Below are positions 50,575-63,439 of a stretch of 64,000 bases of DNA, one piece after another. Source of the DNA: Mycobacterium celatum (GTDB lineage Bacteria; Actinomycetota; Actinomycetes; Mycobacteriales; Mycobacteriaceae); NCBI RefSeq assembly GCF_002101595.1, contig NZ_LQOM01000022.1, forward strand, positions 1-64,000, in the 5' to 3' direction. The notes beneath the pieces were generated by a model that saw only the letters and a program-made list of their open reading frames with translations, did no database searches and was not told the origin of the DNA. The translations under genes and the position numbers were made by a program. The first letter of the stretch is position 1, and each line of letters opens with the position of its first letter.

Positions 50575-51825
50575 TTACCCGCTGCCGCTGTGCAGAAAGG
50601 TGGCGATTGCGTCCACGATACGACTGGCCATCAGCGTCTTCGACCCGTGCTGCAGCGCCGACTCGGTGCCGTCGGAGGCCAGCAGCCAGCCGTCGTTGTT
50701 GTCCACCTCGAAGGCCTTGCCCTCCCCGACGGCGTTGACCACCAGCAGGTCGCAGCCCTTGCGGCGCAACTTGGCCCGGGCATGGAAGAGCACGTCGCCG
50801 TTGGCGTCGCCGGTCTCGGCGGCGAACCCGACGATCGCGCGCATGTTCGGCAGCTGCCCGTCGGCGCGGGCCCGCACCGCCGCGGCCAGCACGTCGTCGT
50901 TGCGGACCAGCTCGATGGTCGGCGCCGCGGTGTCTTCTGAGGCGCCCTTCTTGATCTTTGCGGTGGCCACCCGGGCCGGCCGGAAGTCGGCGACCGCGGC
51001 CGCCATCGCCAGCACATGGGCGTCGGGCGCGTGCTTGGACACCGCGTCGGCGAGCTGCTGGGCGGAGCTGACGTGCACGACGTCGACACCGGCGGGGTCG
51101 ACGAGCCCGGCGGTGTGCCCGGCGATCAGCGTCACCTCGGCGCCGCGCTGGGCGGCGACCCGCGCAAGCGCGTACCCCTGCTTACCGGAGCTGCGGTTGC
51201 CGATGAAACGCACCGGATCGATCGGCTCGCGGGTGCCGCCGGCCGTGACCAGCATCTTGCAGCCGGCCAGGTCGTAGGGCATGGCGTCGTGGCGCTCCAG
51301 CAGCAACTGGGCGAACGTGGTGATCTCCTCGGCCTCGGGTAACCGGCCGGCGCCGCTGTCCGCGCCGGTGAGCCGCCCGGACGCCGGTTCCAGCACCACG
51401 GCGCCCCGGCGGCGCAGCGTGGCCACGTTGTCCTGGGTGGCGGGGTGCAGCCACATCTCGGTGTGCATCGCGGGCGCGAACAGCACCGGACATCGCGCGG
51501 TGAGCAGGGTGGCGGTCAGCAGGTCGTCGGCCCGGCCGGTGACGGCCCGGGCCAGCAGGTCGGCGGTAGCCGGCGCGACGACGACCAGGTCTGCGCCCTG
51601 GCCGAGGGCGACGTGCGCCACCTCGGGGACGTCGTCGAAGACCCTGGTGTGGACCGGTTCACCGGACAGCGCCTCGAAGGTGGCGGCGCCGACGAAACGC
51701 AGCGCCGATTCGGTGGGGATGACCCGGACCCGGTGGCCGGCCTCGGTGAGCTGGCGAACGACGGTCGCGGCCTTGTAGGCGGCGATGCCCCCGGAGACGC
51801 CGACGATGATCCGCTTGCGGTCCAC
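50575..51825 (-). CDS. coaBC: Bifunctional CoaBC (phosphopantothenoylcysteine synthetase/decarboxylase)
   Basis: This acts in coenzyme A synthesis. The N-terminal flavoprotein decarboxylase has IIVGVSGGIAAYKAATVVRQ, ALSGEPVHTRVFDD, LVVVAPATADLLAR and APAMHTEMWLHPAT. The C-terminal synthetase begins MLVTAGGTREPIDPVRFIGN, then RSSGKQGYALA and the Lys-bearing AAVADFRPARVATAKIKKG. The length of 416 is normal. GTG 51825 is 17 bp after rpoZ. The mihF-gmk-rpoZ-coaBC-metK order is conserved in actinobacteria. Confidence 0.95.
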   Translation of the reverse strand: MDRKRIIVGVSGGIAAYKAATVVRQLTEAGHRVRVIPTESALRFVGAATFEALSGEPVHTRVFDDVPEVAHVALGQGADLVVVAPATADLLARAVTGRADDLLTATLLTARCPVLFAPAMHTEMWLHPATQDNVATLRRRGAVVLEPASGRLTGADSGAGRLPEAEEITTFAQLLLERHDAMPYDLAGCKMLVTAGGTREPIDPVRFIGNRSSGKQGYALARVAAQRGAEVTLIAGHTAGLVDPAGVDVVHVSSAQQLADAVSKHAPDAHVLAMAAAVADFRPARVATAKIKKGASEDTAAPTIELVRNDDVLAAAVRARADGQLPNMRAIVGFAAETGDANGDVLFHARAKLRRKGCDLLVVNAVGEGKAFEVDNNDGWLLASDGTESALQHGSKTLMASRIVDAIATFLHSGSG

Positions 51826-51842
51826 AGCGCCCGGCCTGCCCG

Positions 51843-52846
<1,004 letters not shown>

Positions 52847-52859
52847 CGACTCCCCCGGA

Positions 52860-53177
52860 CTAGGAGAAGTCGAACTTTTCCAGCAGTGCCTTGCGCTGAC
52901 GATCGCCGAGCCCACGCAGGCGGCGGGTCGGTGCGATTTCGAGCTCGGTCATGATTTCCTGCGCCTTGACCTTGCCAACCTTCGGCAGGGCCTCCAGCAG
53001 CGCAGAAACCTTCATCTTGCCCAAAACCTCGTCGGTCTCGGCGTCCTTGAGCACCTGCTTGAGGTTGGTGCCGCCACGCTTCAGCCGGTCTTTGAGTTCG
53101 GCGCGTGCTCGACGTGCGGCAGCAGCCTTCTCCAACGCGGCCGCGCGCTGCTCGTCGGTCAACTGGGGAAGGGCCAC
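52860..53177 (-). CDS. mihF: Mycobacterial integration host factor mIHF
   Basis: This nucleoid-associated protein bends DNA and is essential in mycobacteria. The 105-residue form is [20 protein letters not shown], a basic helix ([16 protein letters not shown]), and the helix-two-turn-helix region [20 protein letters not shown] and [23 protein letters not shown] 53177 follows GGAGGA at 5 nt. It heads the gmk-rpoZ-coaBC operon. A TAGATT about 90 bp upstream is a possible -10. Confidence 0.95.
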   Translation of the reverse strand: MALPQLTDEQRAAALEKAAAARRARAELKDRLKRGGTNLKQVLKDAETDEVLGKMKVSALLEALPKVGKVKAQEIMTELEIAPTRRLRGLGDRQRKALLEKFDFS

Positions 53178-53674
53178 GATTCCTCCGTCTCATCGATCTT
53201 GATTTGTCTCAGCCGGGGTAGTCCCAGCCAGCGCAGACGACCGTACCCACGCTGTCTGACGAAATCTAACCCGCCCCCCGGCTTGAAGCCACAAAGCCGC
53301 AGCGTGCGGGGCTGTCAGAGGGTACGACGGCGTCGCCGGCGGCGATCCGGCCCGGCGCTCTCCGCCCAGGCCCGGTGGCGCGCAACCCGCCCCGAACATG
53401 CTGTCTAGCAGGGCTTTTGGGTTCCCATCGAGACAAGCGGCCCGCCCGTCGCCGGTCGCGGCGACCGGGCGGACTGCCCCGATATGGCCAAAAGAGGCCG
53501 ATTGCGCACGTCACGGCGTGTCGGGCGTGTCGCGCGGGAGGTCGGGCATGGTGCGACGTGTGTCGCACAACCGCTGAACGGGCCAACGACGCAACGTAGT
53601 AGAGGGCCGGCGCGGGCCGAAATCGCCCGCCCAGGCCGGCGTCCTCGACGGCAACGCCACCGTACGATCGAGTG
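53178..53674. other. 497-bp spacer between divergent mihF and TOBE-protein genes
   Basis: It contains the mihF leader, a G+C-rich hairpin at 53445-53469 (CCCG-TCGCCG, loop GTCG, CGGCGA-C-CGGG) without a T-run, and the -10 of the next gene. No PE/PPE pair is present although I expect one here from M. tuberculosis. Short frames with many Cys or Arg occur but have no ribosome site or recognisable family. Confidence 0.6.
53663..53668 (+). promoter_or_regulatory. -10 element for leaderless TOBE-protein transcription
   Basis: TACGAT is followed by 6 nt and ATG 53675. There is no Shine-Dalgarno, so translation probably starts at the transcript's first bases. Confidence 0.45.
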
Positions 53675-54094
53675 ATGGCCATGATGCGGATCCGCGAGGC
53701 GGCTGAGCTGCTGGGGGTCAGCGACGACACCGTGCGGCGATGGATCGACCAAGGCGCCTTGCCGGTCAGCCAGGACCAGTCCGGCCGCAAGGTGATCGCC
53801 GGCGACGCCCTGGCCGAATTTTCCCGCACCAATGCGCCCGCCCTGCCACCGAATCCGCTCGGCGTCGGCAGCTCCGCCCGCAACCGTTTCGTCGGCCTGG
53901 TCACCAGACTGGTCAGCGACAAGGTGATGACCCAGGTCGAAATGCAGTGTGGTCCGTTCACCGTGGTGTCGCTGATGAGCACCGAGGCCGCTCGCGAACT
54001 GAAACTCGAACCCGGCAGTGTCGCGGTGGCGGTCGTGAAAGCCACCACGGTCATCGTCGAGACACCGCAGGACGGTACCCGCGGCGCGGGGTAG
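53675..54094 (+). CDS. HTH (MerR-like) plus TOBE/Mop domain protein
   Basis: The 139-residue protein has two parts. Residues 4-55 are a BldC/MerR-like DNA-binding domain (IREAAELLGVSDDTVRRWID then GRKVIAGDALAEF). Residues 68-133 are a molybdate-binding TOBE domain (SARNRFVGLVTRLVSDKVMT, GPFTVVSLMSTEAARELKLE, VAVVKATTVIVETP). It is likely a molybdate-sensing regulator or storage protein. ATG 53675 is preferred for leaderless spacing; GTG 53672 and ATG 53684 are alternatives. No molybdate transport genes are nearby. Confidence 0.85.
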   Translation: MAMMRIREAAELLGVSDDTVRRWIDQGALPVSQDQSGRKVIAGDALAEFSRTNAPALPPNPLGVGSSARNRFVGLVTRLVSDKVMTQVEMQCGPFTVVSLMSTEAARELKLEPGSVAVAVVKATTVIVETPQDGTRGAG

Positions 54095-54289
54095 CCGGCA
54101 GATTCGCGGTAACACTACGCTTTTGGGTGCCGCAGCGGTGCGTTGGCAGCGAAATCACAACTAGCCGTACGCAATCCCCAAAGTTGTTATCAGTTCCTTC
54201 ACAAAGTCGGTTCAGCCTTTCAACGGCTTTGGCACATAACGTCATCCGGGTAGGGCAAAGCACCGCAACGTGAGAAAGGGATGGATCTG

Positions 54290-54553
54290 ATGGACGCAAA
54301 ACGCATGCTGTGCGCCTCGTCGATCGCGGCGGGCGTCGGTCTTGCCGGGCTCTTCGGCACCGGGATTGCTACGGCGAACGCCGCTCCGGCGCCGGGCAAT
54401 TCGCCGATCGCCACCGTCAAGGGCACACCCACGCCAGCGCCTGACCCCAGCATCAAGCTCGACCATCACGACCGCAAAAAGGTTCTCAAGCAAGACAAGA
54501 AGGAACTCAAGCACCACCCGGCGCAGGTCACCCCGACGTCGGGTCACAGCTGA
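54290..54553 (+). CDS. Small exported His/Lys-rich protein
   Basis: The 87-residue product has a signal peptide (MDAKRMLCASSIAAGVGLAG, hydrophobic core to GIATANA) with a likely AxA cleavage near residue 30. The mature part is about 55 residues, first Pro-rich (PAPGNSPIATVKGTPTPAPD). It then has KLDHHDRKKVLKQDKKELK and a HH-containing tail ending SGHS. ATG 54290 has AAGGG about 10 nt before it; ATG 54281 is too close to that site. I recognise no family. The paired His residues could bind metal, but no partner gene supports this. Confidence 0.7.
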   Translation: MDAKRMLCASSIAAGVGLAGLFGTGIATANAAPAPGNSPIATVKGTPTPAPDPSIKLDHHDRKKVLKQDKKELKHHPAQVTPTSGHS

Positions 54554-54586
54554 CCACACTGCACGAGCGGCGGCCGGCCGTGTGCG

Positions 54587-55396
54587 TTACAGGCTGGTCG
54601 CCGCGTCGCGCATCCGCTCCGCCGCGGCGCGCAGTGCGGCGACGTCAGGTCCGGCCTGCAGGACCTCGCGTGAGACGGCGGGCACCAGCTGGTCGCGCTG
54701 CGCTCCGCCGAACCCCTTCAGCGCCGACATCTGACCGCCTTGTGCGCCGATCCCTGGCACCAGCACCGGACCGTTCAGACTCCCCAGGTCGGGCACCACG
54801 GCGGTGGTGGCGCCGACGACGACGCCCACGGCGCCCGGTTGCCGCGCACTGTTCCAGCTGGCGACGTCGTCGACCACGGCCTGGGCGACGCTGCGCCCGC
54901 CACTGGTCGCGCCCTGTACCGTCGCGCCTTCGGGGTTGGAGGTCGCCGCCAGCACGAAAACCCCTCTGCCCCGGGCGGCAGCGGTATCCAGGAGCGGCTG
55001 AAGCGAGCCGAAGCCCAGATATGGTGAGGCCGTGACGGCGTCGGCGGCCAGCGGCGAGTCACCCACCCAGGCTTGGGCGTAGGCGGCCATCGTCGACCCG
55101 ATGTCGCCGCGTTTGGCGTCGGCCAGCACCAGCACGCCGGCCTCGCGCAGGGCGGCGATGGTGCGTTCCAGCACCGCGAATCCGGCGGCGCCGTAAGCCT
55201 CGAAGAACGCCACCTGCGGTTTGACGACGGCGAAGTCGGCGTACGCGGCCACGCACGTATCGCAGAACGCAGCCAGGCCGTCCCGACTCTCCGGTAAGTT
55301 CCACGCCCGCAACAACTCCGGGTGCGGGTCGATGCCCAGGCACAGCGAACCCCGGCGCGACATCGCGTCCGCCAGCCGGGTGCCGAACCCCGGCAT
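54587..55396 (-). CDS. pyrF: Orotidine 5'-phosphate decarboxylase
   Basis: This is the last step of UMP synthesis. The 269-residue protein starts [20 protein letters not shown] and has [30 protein letters not shown], and the catalytic [18 protein letters not shown] near residue 95. The phosphate loop region is [14 protein letters not shown]. It is the long actinobacterial type. ATG 55396 is 2 bp after the carB stop; longer frames read into carB. It is the last gene of the pyrimidine operon. Confidence 0.95.
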   Translation of the reverse strand: MPGFGTRLADAMSRRGSLCLGIDPHPELLRAWNLPESRDGLAAFCDTCVAAYADFAVVKPQVAFFEAYGAAGFAVLERTIAALREAGVLVLADAKRGDIGSTMAAYAQAWVGDSPLAADAVTASPYLGFGSLQPLLDTAAARGRGVFVLAATSNPEGATVQGATSGGRSVAQAVVDDVASWNSARQPGAVGVVVGATTAVVPDLGSLNGPVLVPGIGAQGGQMSALKGFGGAQRDQLVPAVSREVLQAGPDVAALRAAAERMRDAATSL

Positions 55397-55398
55397 CG

Positions 55399-58746
<3,348 letters not shown>

Positions 58747-58770
58747 CTAGCGGCCCCCTCCCCTTCGGCC

Positions 58771-58830
58771 ACGAGCGTGCGCAAACCCGGTGAAATGGCC
58801 GGCGTGTCGGCCGGGGACACGCACGCTCGC
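58771..58830 (+). repeat. 60-bp palindromic repeat, copy 2, between carA and carB
   Basis: The inverted terminal arms and 51 of 60 matching positions relate it to 43487-43546 in reverse orientation. It starts right after the carA stop codon (58833-58835) and ends 24 bp before carB. As RNA it would fold into a strong hairpin inside the pyr transcript. Confidence 0.85.
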
Positions 58831-58832
58831 GC

Positions 58833-59951
58833 TCATTGGTGACCGCCCATCAGGTCGACGAACTGGTCGAACAGGTACTCCGCGTCGTGTGGACCGGCCG
58901 CGGCCTCCGGATGGTATTGCACCGAAAACGCTTGTCCGCTGACGAGTTTGACGCCCTCGACCACGCCGTCGTTGGCGCAGGTGTGGCTGACCACTGCAGG
59001 GCCGAACGGCGTGTCGAAACGCTGTCCGGCCTCGCCCTCCAGCGCGAAGCCGTGGTTCTGCGCTGTGACGGCGACTCGCCCGGTGGCGTGGTCCATCACC
59101 GGGATGTTGATCCCGCGGTGGCCGAACACCATCTTGTACGTCGACAGGCCCAGCGCTCGGCCCAGAATCTGGTTGCCGAAACAGATGCCGAACAACGGGA
59201 TTCCGGCGTCCAGCACCTGGCGGGTCACGCCGACGACGTGGCCGGCGGTGGCCGGGTCGCCGGGGCCGTTGGACAAGAACACACCGTGCGGCTTGAGCTC
59301 GGCGATCTGCTCGAAGGTCGCCGACGACGGCAGTACGTGGCTGCGGATGCCGCGCCGGGCGAAATTGCGCGGGGTGTTGGTCTTGATCCCGAGGTCGAGT
59401 GCGGCAACGGTAAACCGTTGTGGCCCTTCGGGTTCCACAACATAGCCGCCCGGGGTGCTGACCTGGCCGGCCAGGTCGGCACCCAGCATCGGCGGCTGCT
59501 CGCGGACCCGTGTCAGTAGCTCGTCGGTGTCGGCCAGCGCAGCGCCGGAGAAGACCCCGGCCTTCATCGAGCCAAAGTTGCGGATGTGCCGGACCGCGGC
59601 GCGGGTGTCGATGCCGGCGACTCCGACGACGTTCTGGCGGACCAACTCGTCCTCGAGCGTCGTGGTGGCGCGCCAATTCGACGGGCGCGGCGACGGGTCG
59701 CGCACCGCATAGCCGGCCACCCAGATCCGCTCGCCGCGGCTCTCGGTGTCTTCGTTGTTCCAGCCGGTGTTGCCGATCTGCGGCGCGGTGGCGATCACGA
59801 TCTGGCGGTGATAGCTGGGATCGGTCAGCGTCTCCTGATAGCCGGACATGCCGGTGGAAAACACCGCTTCGCCCAAAGTCTCGCCGATCGCGCCGAACGG
59901 CTTGCCGGAAAAGACGCGGCCGTCCTCGAGGACCAGTAAGGCTTTGTCCAT
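58833..59951 (-). CDS. carA: Carbamoyl-phosphate synthase small subunit (glutaminase)
   Basis: It releases ammonia from glutamine for CarB. The 372 residues have [46 protein letters not shown], and the class I glutaminase triad: Cys in [15 protein letters not shown], then His and Glu in [17 protein letters not shown] 59951 lies 7 nt after GGAGG; ATG 59954 overlaps the previous stop (ATGA) and is equally possible. The upstream frame to 60041 is chance. Confidence 0.95.
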   Translation of the reverse strand: MDKALLVLEDGRVFSGKPFGAIGETLGEAVFSTGMSGYQETLTDPSYHRQIVIATAPQIGNTGWNNEDTESRGERIWVAGYAVRDPSPRPSNWRATTTLEDELVRQNVVGVAGIDTRAAVRHIRNFGSMKAGVFSGAALADTDELLTRVREQPPMLGADLAGQVSTPGGYVVEPEGPQRFTVAALDLGIKTNTPRNFARRGIRSHVLPSSATFEQIAELKPHGVFLSNGPGDPATAGHVVGVTRQVLDAGIPLFGICFGNQILGRALGLSTYKMVFGHRGINIPVMDHATGRVAVTAQNHGFALEGEAGQRFDTPFGPAVVSHTCANDGVVEGVKLVSGQAFSVQYHPEAAAGPHDAEYLFDQFVDLMGGHQ

Positions 59952-60451
59952 CATCCGGCCTCCGGTAGCCAGCGGGCGTACTCGTCGCGGTTGTCGCCGC
60001 GGAATCCGGTGTCGATCTCGGCCCCCGACGGCAGTCGCCACCGAATCGCCAGTATGCCCGGATGCGTCATGGCTTTACCCAGCATGCCTCGCTCGGTGCG
60101 GATGGCCGTGATCGACTCCTGCGGAATCCAGATCGGCCGGGCGCCGCTGCGCTGCACCATGATTCCCTCCGGGTAGCGGGTCAGCACCGCCTTGGTGCGA
60201 TAGCCCAAATCGCCGACGGCGATGCGGTCGTGCCAGCTGGGCACCAATGTGCAGCCAACATACATGCCGCGGGTGGGCGCGACGATCGGTGCGCCGACGG
60301 TGTCGGGCACCGCCGGAAGTGTGCCGACCAGTGCGGCCTGCCGCTCGGCGCGGTGCCGCCAGCCGCGAATCATCAGCTGGATCACGAACGCGATCAGCAC
60401 CGCCAGTACCGCGGCGAAGATCAGCGACGCGACCAGCGTTCCCGAATTCAT
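59951..60451 (-). CDS. Membrane-anchored PH-like protein in the pyr operon (Rv1382-like)
   Basis: The 166-residue protein has one N-terminal membrane helix ([20 protein letters not shown]) followed by a basic stop-transfer ([10 protein letters not shown]). A soluble PH-like beta-rich domain follows ([60 protein letters not shown]). ATG 60451 overlaps the pyrC stop, and its own stop overlaps carA. Its conserved place between pyrC and carA is known in mycobacteria, but its function is not. Confidence 0.88.
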   Translation of the reverse strand: MNSGTLVASLIFAAVLAVLIAFVIQLMIRGWRHRAERQAALVGTLPAVPDTVGAPIVAPTRGMYVGCTLVPSWHDRIAVGDLGYRTKAVLTRYPEGIMVQRSGARPIWIPQESITAIRTERGMLGKAMTHPGILAIRWRLPSGAEIDTGFRGDNRDEYARWLPEAG

Positions 60452-61740
60452 GCCGGGCTCTTTCCGTCGCGCGCGGTGACCTTGCCGCGCAACAGCGTTG
60501 CGGTCACGGTGGCCGGCAGCGTCATCGACTCGTACGGCGTGTTGGCCGACCGGCTGGCCAGCTCGGCCCCGGCCACCATCCAGGTGGCGTCGGGATCCAC
60601 CACGGTCAGGTTGGCCGGCTCGCCGACCTCGAGCGGCCGGCCCTGATCGGGCAGCCGGGCGATACGGGCGGGATTCTCGCTCATCACCCGGGCCACGTCC
60701 CGCCAGGTCAACAGGCCCGGCTCCACCATCGACCGCACCACCACTGACAACGCGGTCTGCAACCCGAGCATGCCGGGCAGCGCCGCGGCGAACTCGACGC
60801 ATTTCTCGTGCTCGGCGTGCGGGGCGTGATCGGTGGCCACACAGTCGATTACCCCGTCGGCCAGTGCTTGACGCAGCGCGACGGCGTCGGCGAATTCCCG
60901 CAGCGGCGGGTTGACCCGGTTGGTTCCGTCGTAGCTGGCCAGCCTGGCGTCGTCGAGCAGCAGGTGATGCGGGGTGACCTCGGCGCTGATCGAAATACTT
61001 TGCTGCTTAGCCCATTTCAGGATCTCGACGGTGCCCGCGGTGGAGGCGTGACAGATGTGTACCCGGGCCCCGGCGTCGCGGGCCAGCAACGCGTCGCGGG
61101 CAACGATCGACTCCTCAGCCGCCCGCGGCCATCCCGCGAGGCCGAGCCTCGCGGCGTTAGGCCCTTCGTGGGCGACGGCGCCGACGGTCAGCCTCGGCTC
61201 CTCGGCATGCTGGGCGATCAGGACGCCCAGGCCGGTGGCGTATTCGAGCGCGCGGCGCATCACCAGCGGGTCGGCCACGCACTTGCCGTCGTCGGAGAAC
61301 ATCCGCACTTGCGCCGTCCCCGCGGCCATCATGCCCATCTCGGTGAGCTCTTTTCCGGCCAGCCCGACGGTGACCGCACCGACCGGGTGCACGTCGACGA
61401 GGCCGACCTGCTGTCCGCGCTGCCAGACGTGGTCGGTGACCACCGGGCTGTCGGCGACGGGGTTGGTGTTGGCCATCGCGAACACCGCGGTGTAGCCGCC
61501 GAGAGCCGCTGCAGCCGAACCGGTTTCGATGTCTTCGGCGTATTCGCGGCCCGGCTCGCGAAGGTGGGTGTGCAGGTCGACCAGACCGGGCAGCAGCACC
61601 TGCCCGGTGGCGTCGATCACGTCGGCGTCGTCGGGAATCTTTAAGCCGGTGCCGATTTCGGCGATCTGGCCGTCGTCGACCAGCACGTCGACCCGGTCCC
61701 CCTCGCCGTAGAGCCGCACACCGCGGATCAGCACGCTCAC
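60448..61740 (-). CDS. pyrC: Dihydroorotase
   Basis: It cyclises carbamoyl-aspartate to dihydroorotate. The 430-residue amidohydrolase has the first metal motif [20 protein letters not shown] and [20 protein letters not shown]. It also has [32 protein letters not shown] and [14 protein letters not shown], which supply the remaining His and Asp ligands. GTG 61740 overlaps the pyrB stop by 4 bp. Confidence 0.96.
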   Translation of the reverse strand: MSVLIRGVRLYGEGDRVDVLVDDGQIAEIGTGLKIPDDADVIDATGQVLLPGLVDLHTHLREPGREYAEDIETGSAAAALGGYTAVFAMANTNPVADSPVVTDHVWQRGQQVGLVDVHPVGAVTVGLAGKELTEMGMMAAGTAQVRMFSDDGKCVADPLVMRRALEYATGLGVLIAQHAEEPRLTVGAVAHEGPNAARLGLAGWPRAAEESIVARDALLARDAGARVHICHASTAGTVEILKWAKQQSISISAEVTPHHLLLDDARLASYDGTNRVNPPLREFADAVALRQALADGVIDCVATDHAPHAEHEKCVEFAAALPGMLGLQTALSVVVRSMVEPGLLTWRDVARVMSENPARIARLPDQGRPLEVGEPANLTVVDPDATWMVAGAELASRSANTPYESMTLPATVTATLLRGKVTARDGKSPA

Positions 61741-62684
61741 GCCGCGACCTCCTCAGCCCCCACCAGGAGGTGGAACAGCACGGCCATCCGCACATGCACC
61801 CCGTTGGAAACCTGTTGCAGCACAGCTGATTGCGACGAGTCAGCCACCGAGAACGCGATCTCCATGCCGCGCAGCATCGGACCCGGGTGCAGCACCACGG
61901 CGTGACCGGGCAGCATCGCCTGGCGCCGGTCGGAGAGCCCGTAGAGCACCGAGTACTCCCGGGCCGACGGGAAGAAGCCGCCGGTCATCCGCTCGGCCTG
62001 CACCCGCAGCATCAATACCGCGTCGGCGGCGGGCAATTCGGCGTCCAGGTCATGGGAGACCGTGACCGGCCAGTCGCCCACCCCAACCGGCAGCAGTGTG
62101 GGCGGCGCCACCAACACCACCTCGGCACCCAGGGTGTGCAGCAGCATGACGTTGGAGCGGGCGACGCGGCTGTGCAGGATGTCGCCGACGATCACCACCC
62201 GCCGCCCCTCGACGCCGCCGAGGCGCTGGCGGATGGTCAAGGCGTCCAGCAGCGCCTGCGTCGGGTGTTCGTGGGTGCCGTCGCCGGCGTTGATCACTGA
62301 CGGGCCACCGGTTTCCGTGGCGGTCCAGTCGGCCAGCAGATGCGCCGCGCCCGAGGCTGGATGCCGGATGATCAGCGCGTCGGCGCCTGCGGCCCGCAGC
62401 GTCAGCGCGGTGTCACGCAGCGACTCCCCTTTGGCCACCGAAGATCCCGTCGAGCTGACGTTGATCACGTCGGCGCTCATCCATTTGCCGGCCACCTCGA
62501 ACGACACCCGGGTGCGGGTGGAGTTCTCGTAGAACATCGTGATGATCGTCCGCCCGCGCAGCGTGGGCAGCTTGCGCACCTCGCGGCCGACCAGCGCCTG
62601 CGCGAACCGGTCGGCGTCGTCGAGGATCGCGGTGGCGTCGTCGCGGGACAAATCGCCGGCCGCCAGCAGGTGTCGGGGGCTCAT
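61737..62684 (-). CDS. pyrB: Aspartate carbamoyltransferase, catalytic subunit
   Basis: It is the committed step of pyrimidine synthesis. The 315 residues have the carbamoyl-phosphate site [19 protein letters not shown] near residue 50, and [20 protein letters not shown] near 135 with the catalytic His. [20 protein letters not shown] and [11 protein letters not shown] complete the aspartate site. ATG 62684 overlaps the pyrR stop. No PyrI regulatory subunit is present, as usual for actinobacteria. Confidence 0.96.
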   Translation of the reverse strand: MSPRHLLAAGDLSRDDATAILDDADRFAQALVGREVRKLPTLRGRTIITMFYENSTRTRVSFEVAGKWMSADVINVSSTGSSVAKGESLRDTALTLRAAGADALIIRHPASGAAHLLADWTATETGGPSVINAGDGTHEHPTQALLDALTIRQRLGGVEGRRVVIVGDILHSRVARSNVMLLHTLGAEVVLVAPPTLLPVGVGDWPVTVSHDLDAELPAADAVLMLRVQAERMTGGFFPSAREYSVLYGLSDRRQAMLPGHAVVLHPGPMLRGMEIAFSVADSSQSAVLQQVSNGVHVRMAVLFHLLVGAEEVAA

Positions 62685-63244
62685 CGCGAGATCACCACCC
62701 CGTCGCGGTCGTCGTGTTCGCGCAGCAGCACGTGCACGCTCTCGGTGCGCGAGGTCGGCACGTTCTTGCCGACGTAGTCGGCGCGCAGCGGCAGTTCGCG
62801 GTGGCCGCGGTCGACGAGGACGGCCAGCTGCACGGCCCGGGGCCGGCCCAGGTCGCGCAGCGCGTCCAGCGCCGAGCGCACCGAGCGCCCGGAGTACAGC
62901 ACGTCGTCGACCAGGATCACCAGGGCGTCGTCGATGCCGCCGGCCGGGATCGAGGTGGCTTCCAGCGGGCGGGGCGGTTTTTGCATCAGGTCGTCGCGGT
63001 ACAGCGTGATGTCCAGCGCACCGTGAGCCACCTGAACACCGCTGAATTCGGCGATGTGGGCGGCCAGCCGCTCGGCCAAGATCACGCCGCGCGTGGGGAT
63101 ACCCAGCAACACGACGCGCGGCGCGTCGGGTCCGTCCAATGCGGTTTTTTCGATGATCTGGTGCGCGATCCGAGAAATGGTGCGGCCCACGTCGGCCGCC
63201 GACATCAATTCGCGGCCGGTGCCGGTGTCACCCGCTGCACCCAT
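62681..63244 (-). CDS. pyrR: PyrR bifunctional pyr regulator / uracil phosphoribosyltransferase
   Basis: PyrR binds pyr mRNA in response to UMP; in M. smegmatis it represses translation. The 187 residues contain [38 protein letters not shown] and the PRPP loop [20 protein letters not shown], ending [16 protein letters not shown] 63244 starts [27 protein letters not shown] lies 12 nt upstream, a long spacing. A hairpin matching the PyrR-binding loop lies directly before it, so the operon probably controls itself at pyrR translation. Confidence 0.94.
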   Translation of the reverse strand: MGAAGDTGTGRELMSAADVGRTISRIAHQIIEKTALDGPDAPRVVLLGIPTRGVILAERLAAHIAEFSGVQVAHGALDITLYRDDLMQKPPRPLEATSIPAGGIDDALVILVDDVLYSGRSVRSALDALRDLGRPRAVQLAVLVDRGHRELPLRADYVGKNVPTSRTESVHVLLREHDDRDGVVISR

Positions 63245-63266
63245 GCGAGACCCTGACCTCCTTCTC

Positions 63267-63280
63267 CGCCTCACCGGACG
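63267..63280 (-). promoter_or_regulatory. PyrR-binding-loop-like RNA hairpin in the pyr leader
   Basis: On minus this reads CGTCCGGTGAGGCG and matches 12 of 14 positions of the known PyrR loop consensus ARUCCNGNGAGGYU. It folds as CCGUCC-GGUGA-GGCGG with one bulged U. It lies just upstream of the AAGGAGG of pyrR, so bound PyrR could block ribosome entry. Confidence 0.65.
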
Positions 63281-63418
63281 GATCGTTAAAGGATGTCGAC
63301 TGCCGGGCAGCGTAGCACTCCGCCTCGCGAACGTGCGGAACACATGCCTGTCTGGCGCCGAGCGAGTACGTGTGCACAGGGTGGGCTTCGGCTTCGACTC
63401 TATGTCGGCGGCCTCGTC

Positions 63419-63424
63419 TACTAT
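63419..63424 (+). promoter_or_regulatory. -10 element of the DUF222 gene
   Basis: TACTAT is followed by 7 nt and ATG 63432, again the leaderless spacing. Its last base is the first base of the SOS box. Confidence 0.5.
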
Positions 63425-63439
63425 CGAAAATATGTTCGA
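63424..63439 (+). promoter_or_regulatory. LexA (SOS) box overlapping the start of the DUF222 gene
   Basis: TCGAAAATATGTTCGA matches the mycobacterial consensus TCGAAC-N4-GTTCGA at all but one defined position. It spans the start codon at 63432 and abuts the -10, so LexA would block transcription until DNA damage. Several 13E12 family genes of M. tuberculosis are known LexA targets. Confidence 0.7.

Noticed and set aside
53445..53469. Intrinsic terminator in the mihF spacer
   Set aside because: The hairpin is strong but lies between divergent genes and has no T-run.
53375..53599. Cys-rich 74-codon frame in the mihF spacer
   Set aside because: Arg/Cys-rich composition is expected by chance at this G+C, with no start signal and no hydrophobic core.
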